Shown piece after piece: positions 1 to 11,820 of a DNA stretch of 64,000 nt. The position numbers were made by a program, and so were the translations under genes. The notes below the pieces were generated by a model. The model saw only the letters and a list, made by a program, of their open reading frames with translations. It searched no databases and was not told where the DNA came from. Each line of letters begins with the position of its first letter. The first letter of the stretch is position 1. Source of the DNA: Cryptomeria japonica (taxonomy: Eukaryota > Streptophyta > Pinopsida > Cupressales > Cupressaceae); the NCBI RefSeq assembly GCF_030272615.1, contig NW_026729149.1, positions 1-64,000 of the forward strand. The letters are read 5' to 3'.

Positions 1-14
1 TCCCCCTTTGGCAT
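1..14 (-). promoter_or_regulatory. Polypurine-tract-like motif
   Basis: On the minus strand the sequence reads TGCCAAAGGGGGA, which matches the type of polypurine tract found just before the 3' LTR of many plant copia elements. It would prime plus-strand DNA synthesis. The LTR itself, if present, lies outside the window to the left. Confidence 0.5.
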
Positions 15-133
15 TGTTGGAAAATACTACAAAGCAGTCATGTATGTGTCGGTTCTACCCTTGTTTCATATACCTCATGTATATATATAAACTCCCCATA
101 TTTACATCAATGAGAAATAATATACAAAAGGAT

Positions 134-3100
134 TCATGAAAGTAAAGCAAAAATGTCTTCGAAATTTTCTTTAGCAGTTGGCAAAGAGGATTTCCATGAA
201 GGCTTTGCCTTTTTCATGGTGCTGAAGTGTCCATGCAAAATTGTAAAAAAATCATCCATTTCATCTACAGAGTTACAGTCAGGTGCACTTATGAGACTTT
301 TTGCTTCTTTGACATTCCTTTTCATGAAATCAATCATTGGTGCAAGGTAGCATTGTAGCTCTAGCAGATTAAGAGCTTTTTTATCCTCTTCCTCTTTTAA
401 CTTTTTTATTTCATTAGTTAACTCTTTGACCTTTCTACTAAAAGTCATTTGAGAGCTTGTAAGAGGATCAAAAGAACCTATTAGATCTTGGATTTCCCTT
501 TGAGTGTGAGCTTGTTTATCTTCAAGATCTTTGATTAAATCAGTGAAGCTTTATGACTTGACAAATAATTGGCCAACATCCTATTGTATAGATTTGGCCT
601 CTTTAGTGCTAGCGGAGTGAACAACTTTTCCAATTGATATGTGTTTCATTAATTTTTCACCTCTCTTTGTTTCATATTGTCTAGCTAAAACCTTCTCTAG
701 ATCGGTTTCCTTTGAACCGTATGCTTTGACAAGAGTGCCCAACTGATCAACGATGAATGCATTGTCATCAATAGCAATGTCAAGAATGATATTAGATAGA
801 ATGGTTTTTGTAGTATTAAGAATTCTGGTCTTGTTTTTCTTTTCTCTAAGTTTTTCCTTTTCAGCTTGAAGTTTTACTTTTTTAGAAAGTTTCATTAATT
901 TTTTTGGGGTCATCTTCTTTATGTCGATTATAGAGTCTTCCTCTTCTTCCTCCTATATTTATTCTTCCTTTTCTTCAACCTTAACCTTAGAGCTGGTTGC
1001 GGTGGTAAGTTTAGCTTTCTTCTTTTCACTCTTCTTTTCTAAGTCTAACATCCTCTTTACTAGAGGAGTGTCCACCACTGTTTTCTTACCATCTTCAGGT
1101 TGACCGGATGAAGAATCCTCTTTCTTCTTGTTTTGTTCTGATTCCTTGGTCTCCTCTAGTTCCTTCATCTATTCTTCCTTGTTTTCTTATTCCTTCTGTT
1201 TTTCTTACTTCTCCTTTGTTTCCTTCTACTCTAATTCTTCAATAGGTGGTATTGACATATTTATCACCTTTGTATTTCCTTCCTCTGCACCTTTTATCTG
1301 ACAAAAGGGGTTCATTGTTTGTAGGATTTATTGTTACCAAAGTTCTGTTAGGTGTATCTTCATAAGGCATATCTTCAACTATAACTTCATCTTCACCGAG
1401 ATGGTTAGTTTGAGTGGTTCCCTTTACCTGTGAAACACTAATATAAATAGTTTAAACAGTTGATTTGTGTTCAACCGGCTGGTCTACATCCCTTGTTAGA
1501 ATGAGAATATCTAACATAACATTACCGATGATATCATCAACTAAGAAAACATCAAAACCTTCAATAGAGTCTTTGTCTTTACCTTTCCCTTTGTCCAACG
1601 AAGTTGCACCTTGGTCCTATTTTATTTCCTTTGTTATTTCTTCTTCAACTTCCCTTTGATGGCTCAAGATTGTTTATCCTATGCTCTTTCTCAATAGGTA
1701 AAGTTTTTTTCCATCTCCCTTCAATTTGATTTTGCAAGTCTGATGGAACTATCCATATAGCTCACTGGCAGTTCTAAAGAACTTATGCATGTTCCAAATA
1801 AGTGCATCTTCAATTTTTATTTTGTCCTCCTTGTTGCAAAGGGGATATTTTCTCCCAACAACAGATACACCTCCAAACTCTTTCATCCCATCGACCAATT
1901 CATCAACAGTTGGAAGTAAATTTCTACCACTTCTTTTGATTTCTTTTATTTCCACATCAAATTAGGTGTCAGTGTTAGAACCCTCCTTTTCATCCTTCTT
2001 AGGCTTCTTATTAGCCTTTGTGTGAATTGTCACTTCACGCTTTTTCTTTCTTGCATATGTTACTACTACCGATCTATCTTTACCTTGGGAAGATGTATGA
2101 GTATCTGAATCATTTTCTTTAGTGTATGTTTCTGGTTTGTTGGATGCAGTACCCTTCGGTTTTGCCTTCGACATTTTTTTCTTTTCTCCAATTTGTTCTT
2201 TAACTTTGTTTGATTTGGCCCCTCTTTGTTCACTAGTACCGGTGGAAGTAGTGGCATAGGATGCTTCACCTCCATAGTTTTTGTCTAAGGTATCAATCAT
2301 TTTCCTTACTCTTCTTTGTATGATTGCTCCTTAAGTTCCTATTTTATTTTGGAGCTTGCCTCCTCATAAGTTCCAAATTTCTTTGCTTTTCTATCTACTA
2401 GTTTAGACAGTAACATGTTTGCATACACTTTACTAATATCTGCCCCAACCTCATAACCCATAGAAGGTACCCAAAAGCTTCTAGGTTGAGCCACTTGAAT
2501 GATGCAACAATCGGTGTCAATAAGAAAATAAATGTTTTCCGTGTACTTCGAAACAATAGCGGTTGGGATTCTCTCTCTTTTGTGAATTCTAATTTGGAAT
2601 TCTTTAAAATATCCCCACATTGTTTCCCCACATTGTTTCCCCAAACTTATCACCTAAAACCCTAATCATTTCACCTATCTGAACCATGATAGGTTTATCC
2701 TCAAACCACACAACATTGCCCTTACTAGGAAAGAAATTTTGCACATAGAAGAATATACATACCAGTAATGAGCCATACTTGAATGACTATTTCTTGTCCT
2801 TCTTAATTCGCTCCATGTTTACTAGAGATTGAATTCTGATCATCTCACTAATATCATATCTTGCATCCTCCTTGAGGATTTGATAGGCTGCACATATAGC
2901 ACCGCTCGACACAATGTTTATGTGGCTTGATTGATAGACCCTATAACCCAGCACTGTATAAGAAAACCTCACTTCTGCATCCTCAATATGAGTGATTTCC
3001 ATTGCTCTCCTGTCACATCGAGATTGAGTCAACCGGGTGACTTTAGTGGATGATATTTTTCTTAGAGTTAGTGCTTCACAGGTTGCACTAAACCTTGTTA

Positions 3101-3590
3101 CTCTTTTAATCACATCCTTTATGATCTTGATCGATGCTTCAGCTTCCAGCCATAGAAATTGATCATGCACTCTTCTTAATACATACCTAACCCAATCAAC
3201 ATGAAATTGATCGGTAAAATCAACAACATTCGACAAATGCTTGGCCTTTAGATGCAAATATTCTTCATTCAACAGATCATGATTACAAAACCTTTTGAAT
3301 TTATTCCGAATAAATTTATCTCCAAGTTCTTCAAGCTTGCAATGGATGAAGGAGAAAATATCTTCAACTAGTAACACACCAAAGGGCACAGATGATAGGG
3401 CACCGATCATGTCGATCTCTCCAACCTTCATAGGATCCAGTTTAAACTCGGGTTGTAGTTCCTTAATTTCTTCAACCAACACAAGATTCGATACATAAGC
3501 TGCCATGATGAACTTCAAAAAAATTATTGAAAACAAGGTTTGATTACCTAGAATACCTTCTCCTCTAGGGTTGCCAACCCCCACTATCAT
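134..3590 (-). pseudogene. Long broken second ORF of the minus-strand retroelement (unknown function)
   Basis: This is a decayed reading frame in at least six pieces that shift between two frames (3590-2787, 2653-2339, 2300-1962, 1955-1749, 1168-959, 913-581, 448-134). The first piece, about 267 aa, is globular-looking with no motif I recognise. The middle is strongly basic, with runs such as KKKREV and KPKKDEK and many Ser/Thr. The last pieces are Lys/Glu-rich and coiled-coil-like. The pieces at 1962 and 1955 are in the same frame and separated by a single stop. Position directly before a polypurine tract is that of the envelope-like ORF of SIRE-type elements, but no membrane segment or signal peptide is evident, so I assign no function. 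Confidence 0.45.
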
Positions 3591-3986
3591 GCTGCTTGAT
3601 TACTTCGCACAAATAGCACTAGAAAGATTTCGATCACCTTAGGTCGCACGAGAGCTCAAGAATGTTCACAAGAAAGCAAGGTGAATGAAATGTATTGACA
3701 TTTCTTTATTTATCCATTAAGTTTTATCAGTGCTTCAATAAAACAACTAGTTTGTATAATTTTGACCATTTACAACTTAAGGTACACCAATTTACTTTTT
3801 ACTAGTTGCTTGTTACCGATACCGATACACAAACAACATTTACACTAACCCTCAAAACTTTACCCAAAAAAAAACTTTAAACAAACTTGTATGCATCTAA
3901 ACTATGTAGATAGACATAACCTCATATCGGTCGAGGGGATTCAATAATGATCTTACCATATGTGCTCCCCCTGAGTATCGGTATGC
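3591..3986. other. Spacer between gag-like region and second ORF, with a polypurine-like tract
   Basis: No reading frame is supported here. On the minus strand at 3965-3975 the sequence reads CTCAGGGGGAG, a second polypurine-like motif just after the gag stop. If it is a genuine PPT, the gag unit and the second ORF come from two different elements. If not, the spacer may be where pol has been deleted. Confidence 0.35.
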
Positions 3987-5321
3987 CTAGTTTGAAGAGG
4001 AACTATCATCACCGATGGATGATGACTTGGTTTCAAAATGATTCTCTCCTTCTTTGCTTTCTTCCTTCTTAATCCATGTCTTTTTCATTTCATTCCTCAC
4101 CTCTTCAATTGTCTTCTTTCCTTTAAAGTCATTTTGCCCTTTCTTTTTGCCAAATTGGTTCATGTCTTCAGACCAGTTATAGGATCGGTTCCTACATTCT
4201 CTGGCTAAGTGACTGATCTTATGGAAATTGAAACATGTGCTGCTAGTTGTTCTCCATGGTCCTTCATTATTTCTTTGACCCATTCTTATTCTGCAATTTC
4301 TTCCACCATGACAAAAATTACCACAAGTGGAACATGTGGCATTGAATTGATTACTCCTTTTATTAGGGCTAACCTATTTGAATGGTGATCTTGATACAGT
4401 TGACTTGAACATGCATTCTTCAGCTTTGTGTCCATACTTATTGCATGTAAAACAATATCCATTAAAGCTTCTTCTATTAGACATGTTGCTAGATCGAGAT
4501 CTACACTCATAAGCAGTATGACCATACTTGTGACAATTATAGAAATAAGCATCAAAGATGAAAGACTTATTTTGACTAACCGGTTGATTTGAACAGACAT
4601 CAAACTTATGACCCATTTTACCACAATGATTGCAATAAGATTTAGAAAACTTTATACCTTTCTTTCATGAATTGTTCCTTTTATCATCCTTAATGCTTTT
4701 GGATTTAGATGATTCTCTAGTTTCCATAGGACCTGTACCGGAGTAACCAAGACAGGTTGTCTCCTTTTTTCTCCTTTGAGCTTTTAATTGTTCATCTATC
4801 TTCTCAGAGCTTTCATTAAATTTCCTCAGCTTTTCATTTCTCTCATTTGTAGCTTTCAACTCATTTTTGAGTTGTTCAATCTCTGTCACCATCTTCTCCT
4901 TTTCCTCTACTTTTTAATGTAGATCCTTATGTATGTATTCATTCTCTTGAGTGAAAATTCGGATTTCTTCATATTTTTCAATTAAGATCGCATCATTTTC
5001 TCTTAGGGCTTCTTTAGCGGGCCTTTTGGATTTTTTAGCTTTTTGATAAAACTTGTTCTGCATCTCTTTTTCTTTCATTTTCTATTCTATTGGCTTCTAG
5101 TATTTCAGTCATTCTCAAGGCCTAACTTTCATTCTCTCTTTTTAGATATGTGATTTCTTCATTCAGCTTCTTGTTCTTTTCCATGAGTTCTGCAACTGCT
5201 TTTTCTACTTCTTCAGATCCACTCTGTTCAAAGAGTTGATCTATGATATCTTGAATCTTATTTAATTGTAGAGCTAGTTCCTTTAATTTAGCAAGTGATT
5301 TTTTCAGTCTCTTTCAACTGA
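3987..5321 (-). pseudogene. Gag-like region with coiled coil and five zinc knuckles
   Basis: Retroviral-type Gag nucleocapsid regions bind element RNA through CCHC knuckles. Reading downstream from 5321 there is a Lys/Glu-rich coiled coil, a CLGYSGTG motif near 4730 (similar LGY motifs occur in SIRE-type copia gag), then five knuckle sites: CNHCGKMGHKFDVC, a second whose first Cys is Tyr (YNCHKYGHTAYEC), CFTCNKYGHKAEEC, CSTCGNFCHGGRNC, and CFNFHKISHLAREC, where the second Cys is Phe. The frame is broken by stops near 4665 and by shifts near 4370 and 4285, and it ends in a Ser-rich tail. Five knuckles is more than the usual one or two. The N-terminal capsid part is missing because of the 5321 junction. 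Confidence 0.65.
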
Positions 5322-5723
5322 GCAATAAGCTGAAGATAAAGAAGTTTGGTCACTGCAAAATTTTGAAGAAGCATGAATCTGGAAACACATATGAGGTAGA
5401 GTTGCTAGAAGAAATTAATATTTACTGTATGTTCAACATTTCAGATATAACAAAATATCATGAAGGTAGCACAAAGGAGGAGCCAAGAATAGTACAGTAC
5501 AAAATTCTTGCACCTCCTTCAGAGAAGGAGGAGATCAAAGCAATTCTGGATAGTCGTGTGCGAAGGAGTACTAGAAATAGGTAATATGAGGAGTATCTAG
5601 TGAAATGGAGGGAAATACCTAGTGAATAGTCTTCATGGTTTTTCAAGGAAGAGGTTGACCGTTTGGGTTGTCCTCAATCAGCTGAGACGTTACGTGGTCA
5701 CTTCTCAATCTAACTAAGGTGTC
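5322..5723 (+). pseudogene. Integrase C-terminus and chromodomain remnant (Ty3/gypsy)
   Basis: The translated sequence carries the integrase tail (FNISDITKYHEG) followed by a chromodomain-like block with EYLVKWRE and SSWFFKEEV. Chromodomains at the integrase end are the hallmark of the chromovirus clade and steer integration toward particular chromatin. The frame has a stop at 5582 (after RSTRNR) and another in the chromodomain (PSE-stop-SSW), so it is not functional. The right-hand copy at 31776-32190 preserves the same block. Confidence 0.8.
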
Positions 5724-6594
5724 TAATGCAGGAGTATCCAATGGTGTATGGCCAATCCTATATCACACAAAAATGTTTCTTTTTGTTTAGTTTTCTTTTT
5801 ATTTTTTGGTAGTTTTGGATACCCTCTTAAACGAATAAGAGATTCCAACTCTCAAAATTGACAAGCTGATTTTTCTAGCCGACTGCCAAAAATAGCAAGT
5901 TTTTATTTGAAGGCAAATGGAGCCCAAAATTTGTGGGAATATTGAGGACGAAAAAATAAGCACTTTGTGAAAGAATCAAATTAAAAGCATCAATTGTTTG
6001 AAAGTTATTCAAGTTTCAGTTTCCTAAAAAATTGAAAAAAAATCTTCCAAGCTAGATTTGAGGCATTAAACGGTGTTGAATGGGAACGAAAAATGGTGGG
6101 AATTAGCAGAGAAAAATCTAAGTGTACTCAACACTCAGAGATATTTGTGATGCTTCAAACAGTTCATAAATACGATTCCCAGATCAAAAGTTATGGCTGC
6201 CAGGAGTTGGACAATTTTTTGGAAAGTTTTAATTTTTGAATCTGGTTGTATTTTCATATTTCCAATTTCATGTTTTTGCATTTTTCCACCAATTGGTAAT
6301 TTATAAATTTTAATTTCAGCTCCAAAATGGTGGAAGGCTATTTAGGACTCATTTGAGGAAACTTGTAATAGCTTTTGGAGTTGAGTTTTTGGGAGTTAGT
6401 TTCTAGGTTGGAAATAGTTTTATAAGGGTTTTAAGAAAACTTTGTAAGTTGTGTGTTGCAGTGATTGAGAATTTATTCCTCTATATTGTAATTGGATGTA
6501 TTTCAAATAGTTTGATTTCAGATATAATACATAATCTTCTATGTTTTACTGCAATTTGCTATGTTTTTTTGTTTCTCGAGTTCTGCCTTCATCA
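5724..6594 (+). repeat. Chromovirus 3' LTR, left copy
   Basis: The LTR is 871 bp. It starts TAATGCAGGAG (TGATGCAGGAG in the other copies) and ends CTTCATCA. It aligns end to end with 30904-31775 in reverse and with 36738-37587. It is followed by TGTAT at 6595-6599, the probable target-site duplication. Confidence 0.85.
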
Positions 6595-6599
6595 TGTAT

Positions 6600-9500
6600 T
6601 ATTGGGGATATATTTATTTTGTATATTATATTTTTAAATTTATGTATTCCCTTCCTTGTATTCTTGTTGGGATTTAATATTATTTTTTAGTTTTTTTTAA
6701 TCTCCCATTATGATATACTGCATCTCCATGAATTTCTATGTAAATTTGGTGTCTTTCTGTGCAAGTCTGTGTAAAGGAGGTGCGGGGATTTGATGTTTAA
6801 ATCCATTTGTATGACTTGTGAATATAATTTTTATGTTTTTAAGGTATTATTTTATCCTCCCACACCTCCTGGGAGAGTCATTTGTTCATTTAGCAAGCCT
6901 GTGTGCAATCTGGGCAAGTTTCATTACATTAAATGTATGTTTTCATTGGTTTTTGCTGTCTGAACCCACAACGCTATCATTCGGCACCAAAACACAAAAG
7001 TATGGCTCCAAAATGCCAAAATATGTCATGGGAGAGATAAATTATCTCCCAAATGGGCCATTTTAGGTTTTGGAGGTGCTGAACTACTCTGGGGTGCAGG
7101 TTTTATCAGTTTTGGTCATTGTGATTGATTTGTTTGATTTTGGGAATTTACCACAAGCATTTTGTGATTGCATTCATTTCCTTAGAGGTTTTTATGATTT
7201 CATCATGATAATTACATGTTTTTTTTTGTTCTCCAGTAAGAGGATTTGTCCCTTCTTATTGAGGATATTGTTGATGTTGAGTTGCTCCAAGAGGAAGAAT
7301 GCTTCGATATTGAGGAATGTTTATGAGAGCTCTAGTGGGATTTTATTGCCTCATTTTTTGGTATTGGAATTTTTTTTGGATTATACTTTGAACTCATGTT
7401 TATGCCTTCGCTCATTGTTGTATTATTCTGGTGAAGGCTCTTGCTTGTAATTGCGTATATAAATCTTGATATACATCAGTTTGCTTCCATGATGTTGTGG
7501 TTGTGTTTATGTCTTCATAATGTTGTTGTGATGTTATTTTAATGCATATTTCAACCTAAGGTATTGGTTCATTATTACGGGGAGTGGGTTCTTGCATGTG
7601 TAGGAGCGGGGTCATGAGCAATAGGCTCTAAGAGGTTCCAAGAGATGATGCTTAGGGTCTAGAACTGTCATGGGACCACATGAAAAGTTTATGTTTAATT
7701 GTAAGTGATAGTTCACTAATAATTTGATTATTGGGTTTGGGTAAATAAGAATTTACTTAAACAAGATAATGATTTCTTTTTTTGGTTCCCCACCTCATAG
7801 CCCTTGATTGTTGACTTGGGATGAGCTTGGGAAGACCGTTGGAGTGGTAAATCGATCTCCCTTGATTGTCTCCAAGGTGGAGATGGTTCCACGTGTCTAT
7901 GAAGGTGTGGTGTGGCCCCTTCTTTGTGAGGATAGCATGTGATGACACTCTTCCCTAAGTGTGTACATTATCATTATGCCTTTGTTGTTGATTATGCCTT
8001 TGGGATTTATTGTTTTTTTATTAACCTTGTGAGGTAATTTGATTCATTATTCTTGGTTGTTATTTTGTGGTGGTCACGTTTAGTCCCTTGGTTCTTAGGT
8101 GTTAGCCTATCTCTTGAGTGTTAGCTGGAACCCCATGGCATCTCCTAGCACAAAGGATGGTTCCTATTGGTTCCACATGGTCAGGTGGTTTGATGCCTTG
8201 TTCCATTCGGATGTTAATCATTGGATGATTCAATGCGTCAACATGGATTTATATTATCTCATCATATAGATGGATCTTGAAGCATAATCTATGTAGTTAG
8301 GAATTGATATCATGTAGTTTTTAACTCAAGAAAGATGTAATAGTAAAGTAGACCATGTAATCAGTTTCTCGTGAACATATGTATTAGGACTTGTAGTAGG
8401 TTGATTCAAGAATTGTATGTAAATGGATATTCAATTGTGTATGTAATTCTAGATTAGAGAGGAATTAAATGATTGAGTGATACGATTGGATTGTCTTGTG
8501 TATATCTTGCGAATGGTAGTGAATATGTTTATGATCATGTATGCCTTGTCTTGAAATATGTTAATCCTTATTTTTAGTTATCTTTGGAATATATAAATGA
8601 ATGAATAGTTGTAGATTTGTATGGACACTATGATTATTCACTATGTGGAGTAGATGTCTATGTTTGGAGATAACATTGTATCATAATGACTTGTAAATGT
8701 GAAAGAAGGATATGTACTTATGTAACCTGTATTATTATGCATTAGGATATGATATAACAGAAGCGACTATGTACTTGTACCATGCACTCTTATGTAATAG
8801 GACTCTATGATGTAGAGACTATGACATCTAATGGATTAAGATGATGTATTATTATATGGTTCACATTGTATAAATGTTCATAATGTTAGGAATGAGATCC
8901 TACGTTGAATTAGGAGATTGAATAATTATACTAAGTTTAATCTTGTAGTATCATATGATTCTTAAATTTGTTTAGTAGCATGGAATCCTATTTGGAAGTA
9001 GATAAGTGCTTGCTATTATAATCTTGCATATGTGTAAGAATAGTAATCTTGATGAGATGTGCAATAGTCTTTCTTAAGGAAATAATCTAGTTCCATATGT
9101 ATGAAAGGGTATATGTATATAGATTAATGATGTAATAGGTGAATAATGGATAAAGATGGGAGATAGGAACATTTGATCTCGTTCTTTAAAATGAACTTAG
9201 AAAGTTAATGGGGTTATGAAGAAATGCTTTTGATAGCTCATAATCTAAAGATAGGAAGAATACTTGAGTAGAACTTAAATAAAATGGATGTTAATGATTT
9301 CATGGTATGGATGTGTTAGGTTATGATGTTATTAAGTAGTGGCATTAAGATACATTGGGGGAAAGAATGATAGGATAAATGTATGATTTGAGATGATAAT
9401 GGTTATGATGTTATTTTTGCTTGCATTCATAATGTTATGGATGATTTTATGGTCATAATATTATATTTGTTCATGTAGTTGTTAATCTATGATCTTGAGT

Positions 9501-9606
9501 GATGATAGTTATTTATGTTGCATTAGTTGATTTTTATTTAAAAGAGTTATCTCTATTTGTTAGTTAGATTAGTAGTTTTCTCTAGGGTATTTTGGCGGGT
9601 ACTACA
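6600..9606 (+). mobile_element. Element X (left copy): noncoding, LTR-like terminus
   Basis: This 3.0-kb stretch has no convincing reading frame; its small ORFs are not kept in the mirror copy at 27936-30898. Its right end reads GGGTACTACA, and the mirror copy starts TGTAATACCC, the form of LTR ends common in plant gypsy elements. On both arms this end abuts the same site in repeat A. The chromovirus is inserted into its other side. I read it as the long LTR or untranslated part of an older retroelement; the opposite end is not resolved. Confidence 0.5.
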
Positions 9607-10210
9607 GACATTGGCCAATTTCTTGAAAATTGTGCACTATATTGATGTGAAATTAATTTGATTTGTTTATTATTATTTTATGAACTTTCTCTACAAAAAT
9701 CGCAAGAACCTAGTTCTCAAATCTCAAGAGATGATGAAATCTTCTTTAGTACTTTTTAAAAATATGTTGGACTTATCTATGGTAGTCTAAGGCTAGTCGC
9801 CAATCAAATTTAAACAAATAGAATTGCAAGTGTATGCTCGAATAGTTGACATCATGATACTTCTGCTAATGGATTTGTCTAGGTATATGAACACTAATTT
9901 AGGATGATTGTCTCACAATGTTATCAACCCTGCTCTCTAATCTTAATGTCACTCCAAACCAATACATAGTTGAAACCACACAATGGCTCAACAATTAACC
10001 ATGTAACAAAAACACTTGCCTAACATATTTAAAATTCCCTCTAATGATTGAATTTCTAAGTATAGTGGCAAACATAAAATGTACATGCAAAAAGTACTAT
10101 TGTTCAAATCTGCCCAACCCATTTACCATATCTACCTCCACATTGATGCTAAAATGTTTCCAAATGCTAGTATTGAAATGGCTCTAAATGTACTACCTCA
10201 AAATGATAGT
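9607..10210 (-). repeat. Repeat A fragment, reversed (left copy)
   Basis: The reverse complement of this stretch matches 15160-15785 and 58970-59590, and also 27295-27935. It stops at the sequence GGCCAATGTC, exactly where element X begins. It is noncoding in every copy. Confidence 0.75.
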
Positions 10211-10234
10211 ATGGAAATATGCTCTCATGCACTC

Positions 10235-10465
10235 CTTGAAAGATAAAAAAGAGAGTTTTTGAATCTTTCTTCCTATTATCTTTAAATAAATCTTTCTCTA
10301 GTTGAGTTAGGGGATTTTCTTTTGTTGCATCAACTTATCTAGGTATCCATTTCTTACAAACTTTCATAAATCTTGTGAACAAAACAATGTCTTCATTGTG
10401 ATTACCCAATAGTTATAATTTTTTCTATTAAAATGAAGAAATTGTGGGTTTCTCAGCCTTGTGCT
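10235..10465 (-). pseudogene. Ty1/copia gag N-terminal fragment
   Basis: On the minus strand, the segment translates in one frame to FNRKNYNYWV, TLFCSQDL, then in a second frame to PLTQLEKDLFKDNRKKDS and KTLFFIFQGV. This is the order and wording of the N-terminal domains of plant copia gag (DUF4219 followed by UBN2). A stop lies at the Trp position after SQDL and another at KWIPR, with a frameshift between, so it is dead. It is cut at 10235 where unrelated sequence and reversed repeat A begin. Equivalent pieces are at about 19751-19830 and 60111-60365. Confidence 0.75.
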
Positions 10466-10688
10466 TCGAGCTGTTATTATTGACTGTAGATAACCCTTCT
10501 AACTCCTTTAAAAACTTTATCAAAGACTCCATTCAATAACCTTCATCTTTAATACCACATGATGTAAGAGAAAGTGGATAAAAGAGTTTAAGAACAGAGC
10601 AGGAAAATGGAGAGACAAAACAAATAAAATAAATTGAAAATTAATTAATTAAATATTTACATATTTAAGATGCATACATAACACTCAC

Positions 10689-10949
10689 ATGGCTGGTACC
10701 TTTTCTTTGTGCCCAAAGATTCCACAAATAGAGTTTCTCTATTCCACACTTCATCTACTGTTTCTAAAGCAACATTTTTTTTACTCCTATTTTCTTCATT
10801 CATTAATTCTAAAACTACCTACTATAAGCTTAGTGTCTGTGGTTTAAGCCATTCCCTATTGTTATAGTAACAAGTGTAAATTTTCCTCTTTTTTTTTTAA
10901 TTCCGTACATTTCATTCAAAACTGCTCTCCTTACAATTGATATGTTAGG
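10689..10949 (-). pseudogene. Two exon-like segments of an unidentified gene
   Basis: On the minus strand, 10949-10890 follows a pyrimidine-rich stretch ending CCTCAG and reads PNISIVRRAVLNEMYGIKK without a stop. A second open segment, 10814-10689, follows TAGGTAG, reads through ELMNEENRSKKNVALE and VDEVWNRETLFVESLG, and ends at a perfect GTGAGT donor. Between them is a stop-containing stretch that would be an intron. The amino-acid composition looks like real protein rather than A/T noise. I do not recognise the gene. The segments sit immediately upstream of the copia gag fragment. Other reading: chance open frames with chance splice motifs. Confidence 0.4.
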
Positions 10950-11820
10950 CTGAGGACAATAGGAAAATCAAAAGAACATTAAATGATATGTATAAGAAAT
11001 CTACATTCAAGATTATGAAATAAGTTTTTCATTTAAAAAATGCAAGTTTTTTAAATAGTATTTGATATCAATTCGAAATTTAATTATTTACTTGAATTTT
11101 AAAATTTTATTTATTAATTTCAATATACATATTTTCAATCATTAATATACTAATCATAAGCACTTTCACTAATATAAAGTACTATATATACATTGAACAC
11201 TTAAAAAAAATATAAAATATTTATGTAACTTATCTAAATTTTAATCTATCACATTGTAAACTAAAACAAAAAAAATAATAATGTTATTAAAATATATTCT
11301 AAATAAAATTTTCAAATTATTTTTATATTTTCAAATTTTATAAAAAATTGCAAAAGAAAAGAAAGAGAGAAAATATAAATTATATGAAATATAGCATTAT
11401 TTTGTTTTTCTATAAAGCACAAAATTTTAACACGCAAGATTAGAACTCTTAGAAGTGGAAATCGTTGACAACAAGAGAAGGCTACATAATCCAATCAGGG
11501 TTATTATCAATGGGTGGGTGTTTCTCGATGGGTGGGAGTTTCTCAAAGCTATACCCAGGAAAGCTGTATATTCCAGACATCTTTATGAATTGCTTGTGAT
11601 ATATTACAAACATTTTAGGAATGGATTGCTAATTTTTCCAATCTTGTTAAGAAAATCATATACTCATTGTAATAATTATAATGATTCACCCTAATTATTA
11701 TTCTCCTCTTGAGGTTTGGTAAGCTTCAAATTAATTGTATCAAAATATTAAGAATCATTATCATGGTAATAAAGTCAACTAAATATGGATCAACACTGAC
11801 AATAAAAGAAATGCATAATT

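Larger units (their letters stand above)
1..5321 (-). mobile_element. Truncated LTR-retroelement fragment: multi-zinc-knuckle gag plus long second ORF, no pol
   Basis: Read on the minus strand, this stretch holds a coiled-coil and zinc-knuckle gag region (5321 to 3987), a short spacer with a polypurine-like tract, a long broken second ORF (3590 to about 134) and, at the window edge, a second polypurine tract followed by TTGG-like sequence. That last tract resembles the PPT of plant SIRE-type copia elements, which also carry a long coiled-coil, envelope-position ORF just before it. No protease, integrase or RT motifs are visible between gag and the second ORF. The high-coordinate side is cut at about 5321, where chromovirus sequence of opposite orientation begins. 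The SIRE-like assignment is inference; that this is a retroelement rests on the repeated CCHC knuckles. Confidence 0.6.
5322..6594 (+). mobile_element. 5'-truncated Ty3/gypsy chromovirus (left copy): pol tail plus 3' LTR
   Basis: The fragment starts abruptly at about 5322 against minus-strand gag sequence and runs through the integrase C-terminus and chromodomain into a complete LTR (5724-6594). It is the mirror copy of the 3' end of the chromovirus at 30904-37587: the coding tails match residue for residue over long stretches and the LTRs share both ends. A TGTAT follows the LTR and matches the target-site duplication of the right-hand copy. Confidence 0.85.
10211..11820 (-). repeat. Repeat B, copy 1: copia gag start, exon-like segments and A/T-rich tail
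   Basis: It matches 19751-20800 and 60111-61300 over most of its length. On the minus strand it contains a copia gag N-terminal fragment (10235-10465) preceded by about 500 bp that is absent from the other copies and includes two exon-like segments. The part from 10966 to 11820 is A/T-rich noncoding DNA; a block near 11455-11690 (with GGGTGGGTGTTTCTC) is well conserved in all three copies. Confidence 0.65.

Noticed and set aside
7070-7450. 126-codon open frame in element X
   Set aside because: The mirror copy at 30150-30374 does not keep the frame or its length; the composition is hydrophobic A/T noise.
11455-11694. 79-codon frame in repeat B copy 1
   Set aside because: The block is conserved at the DNA level in the other copies, but the frame is not.
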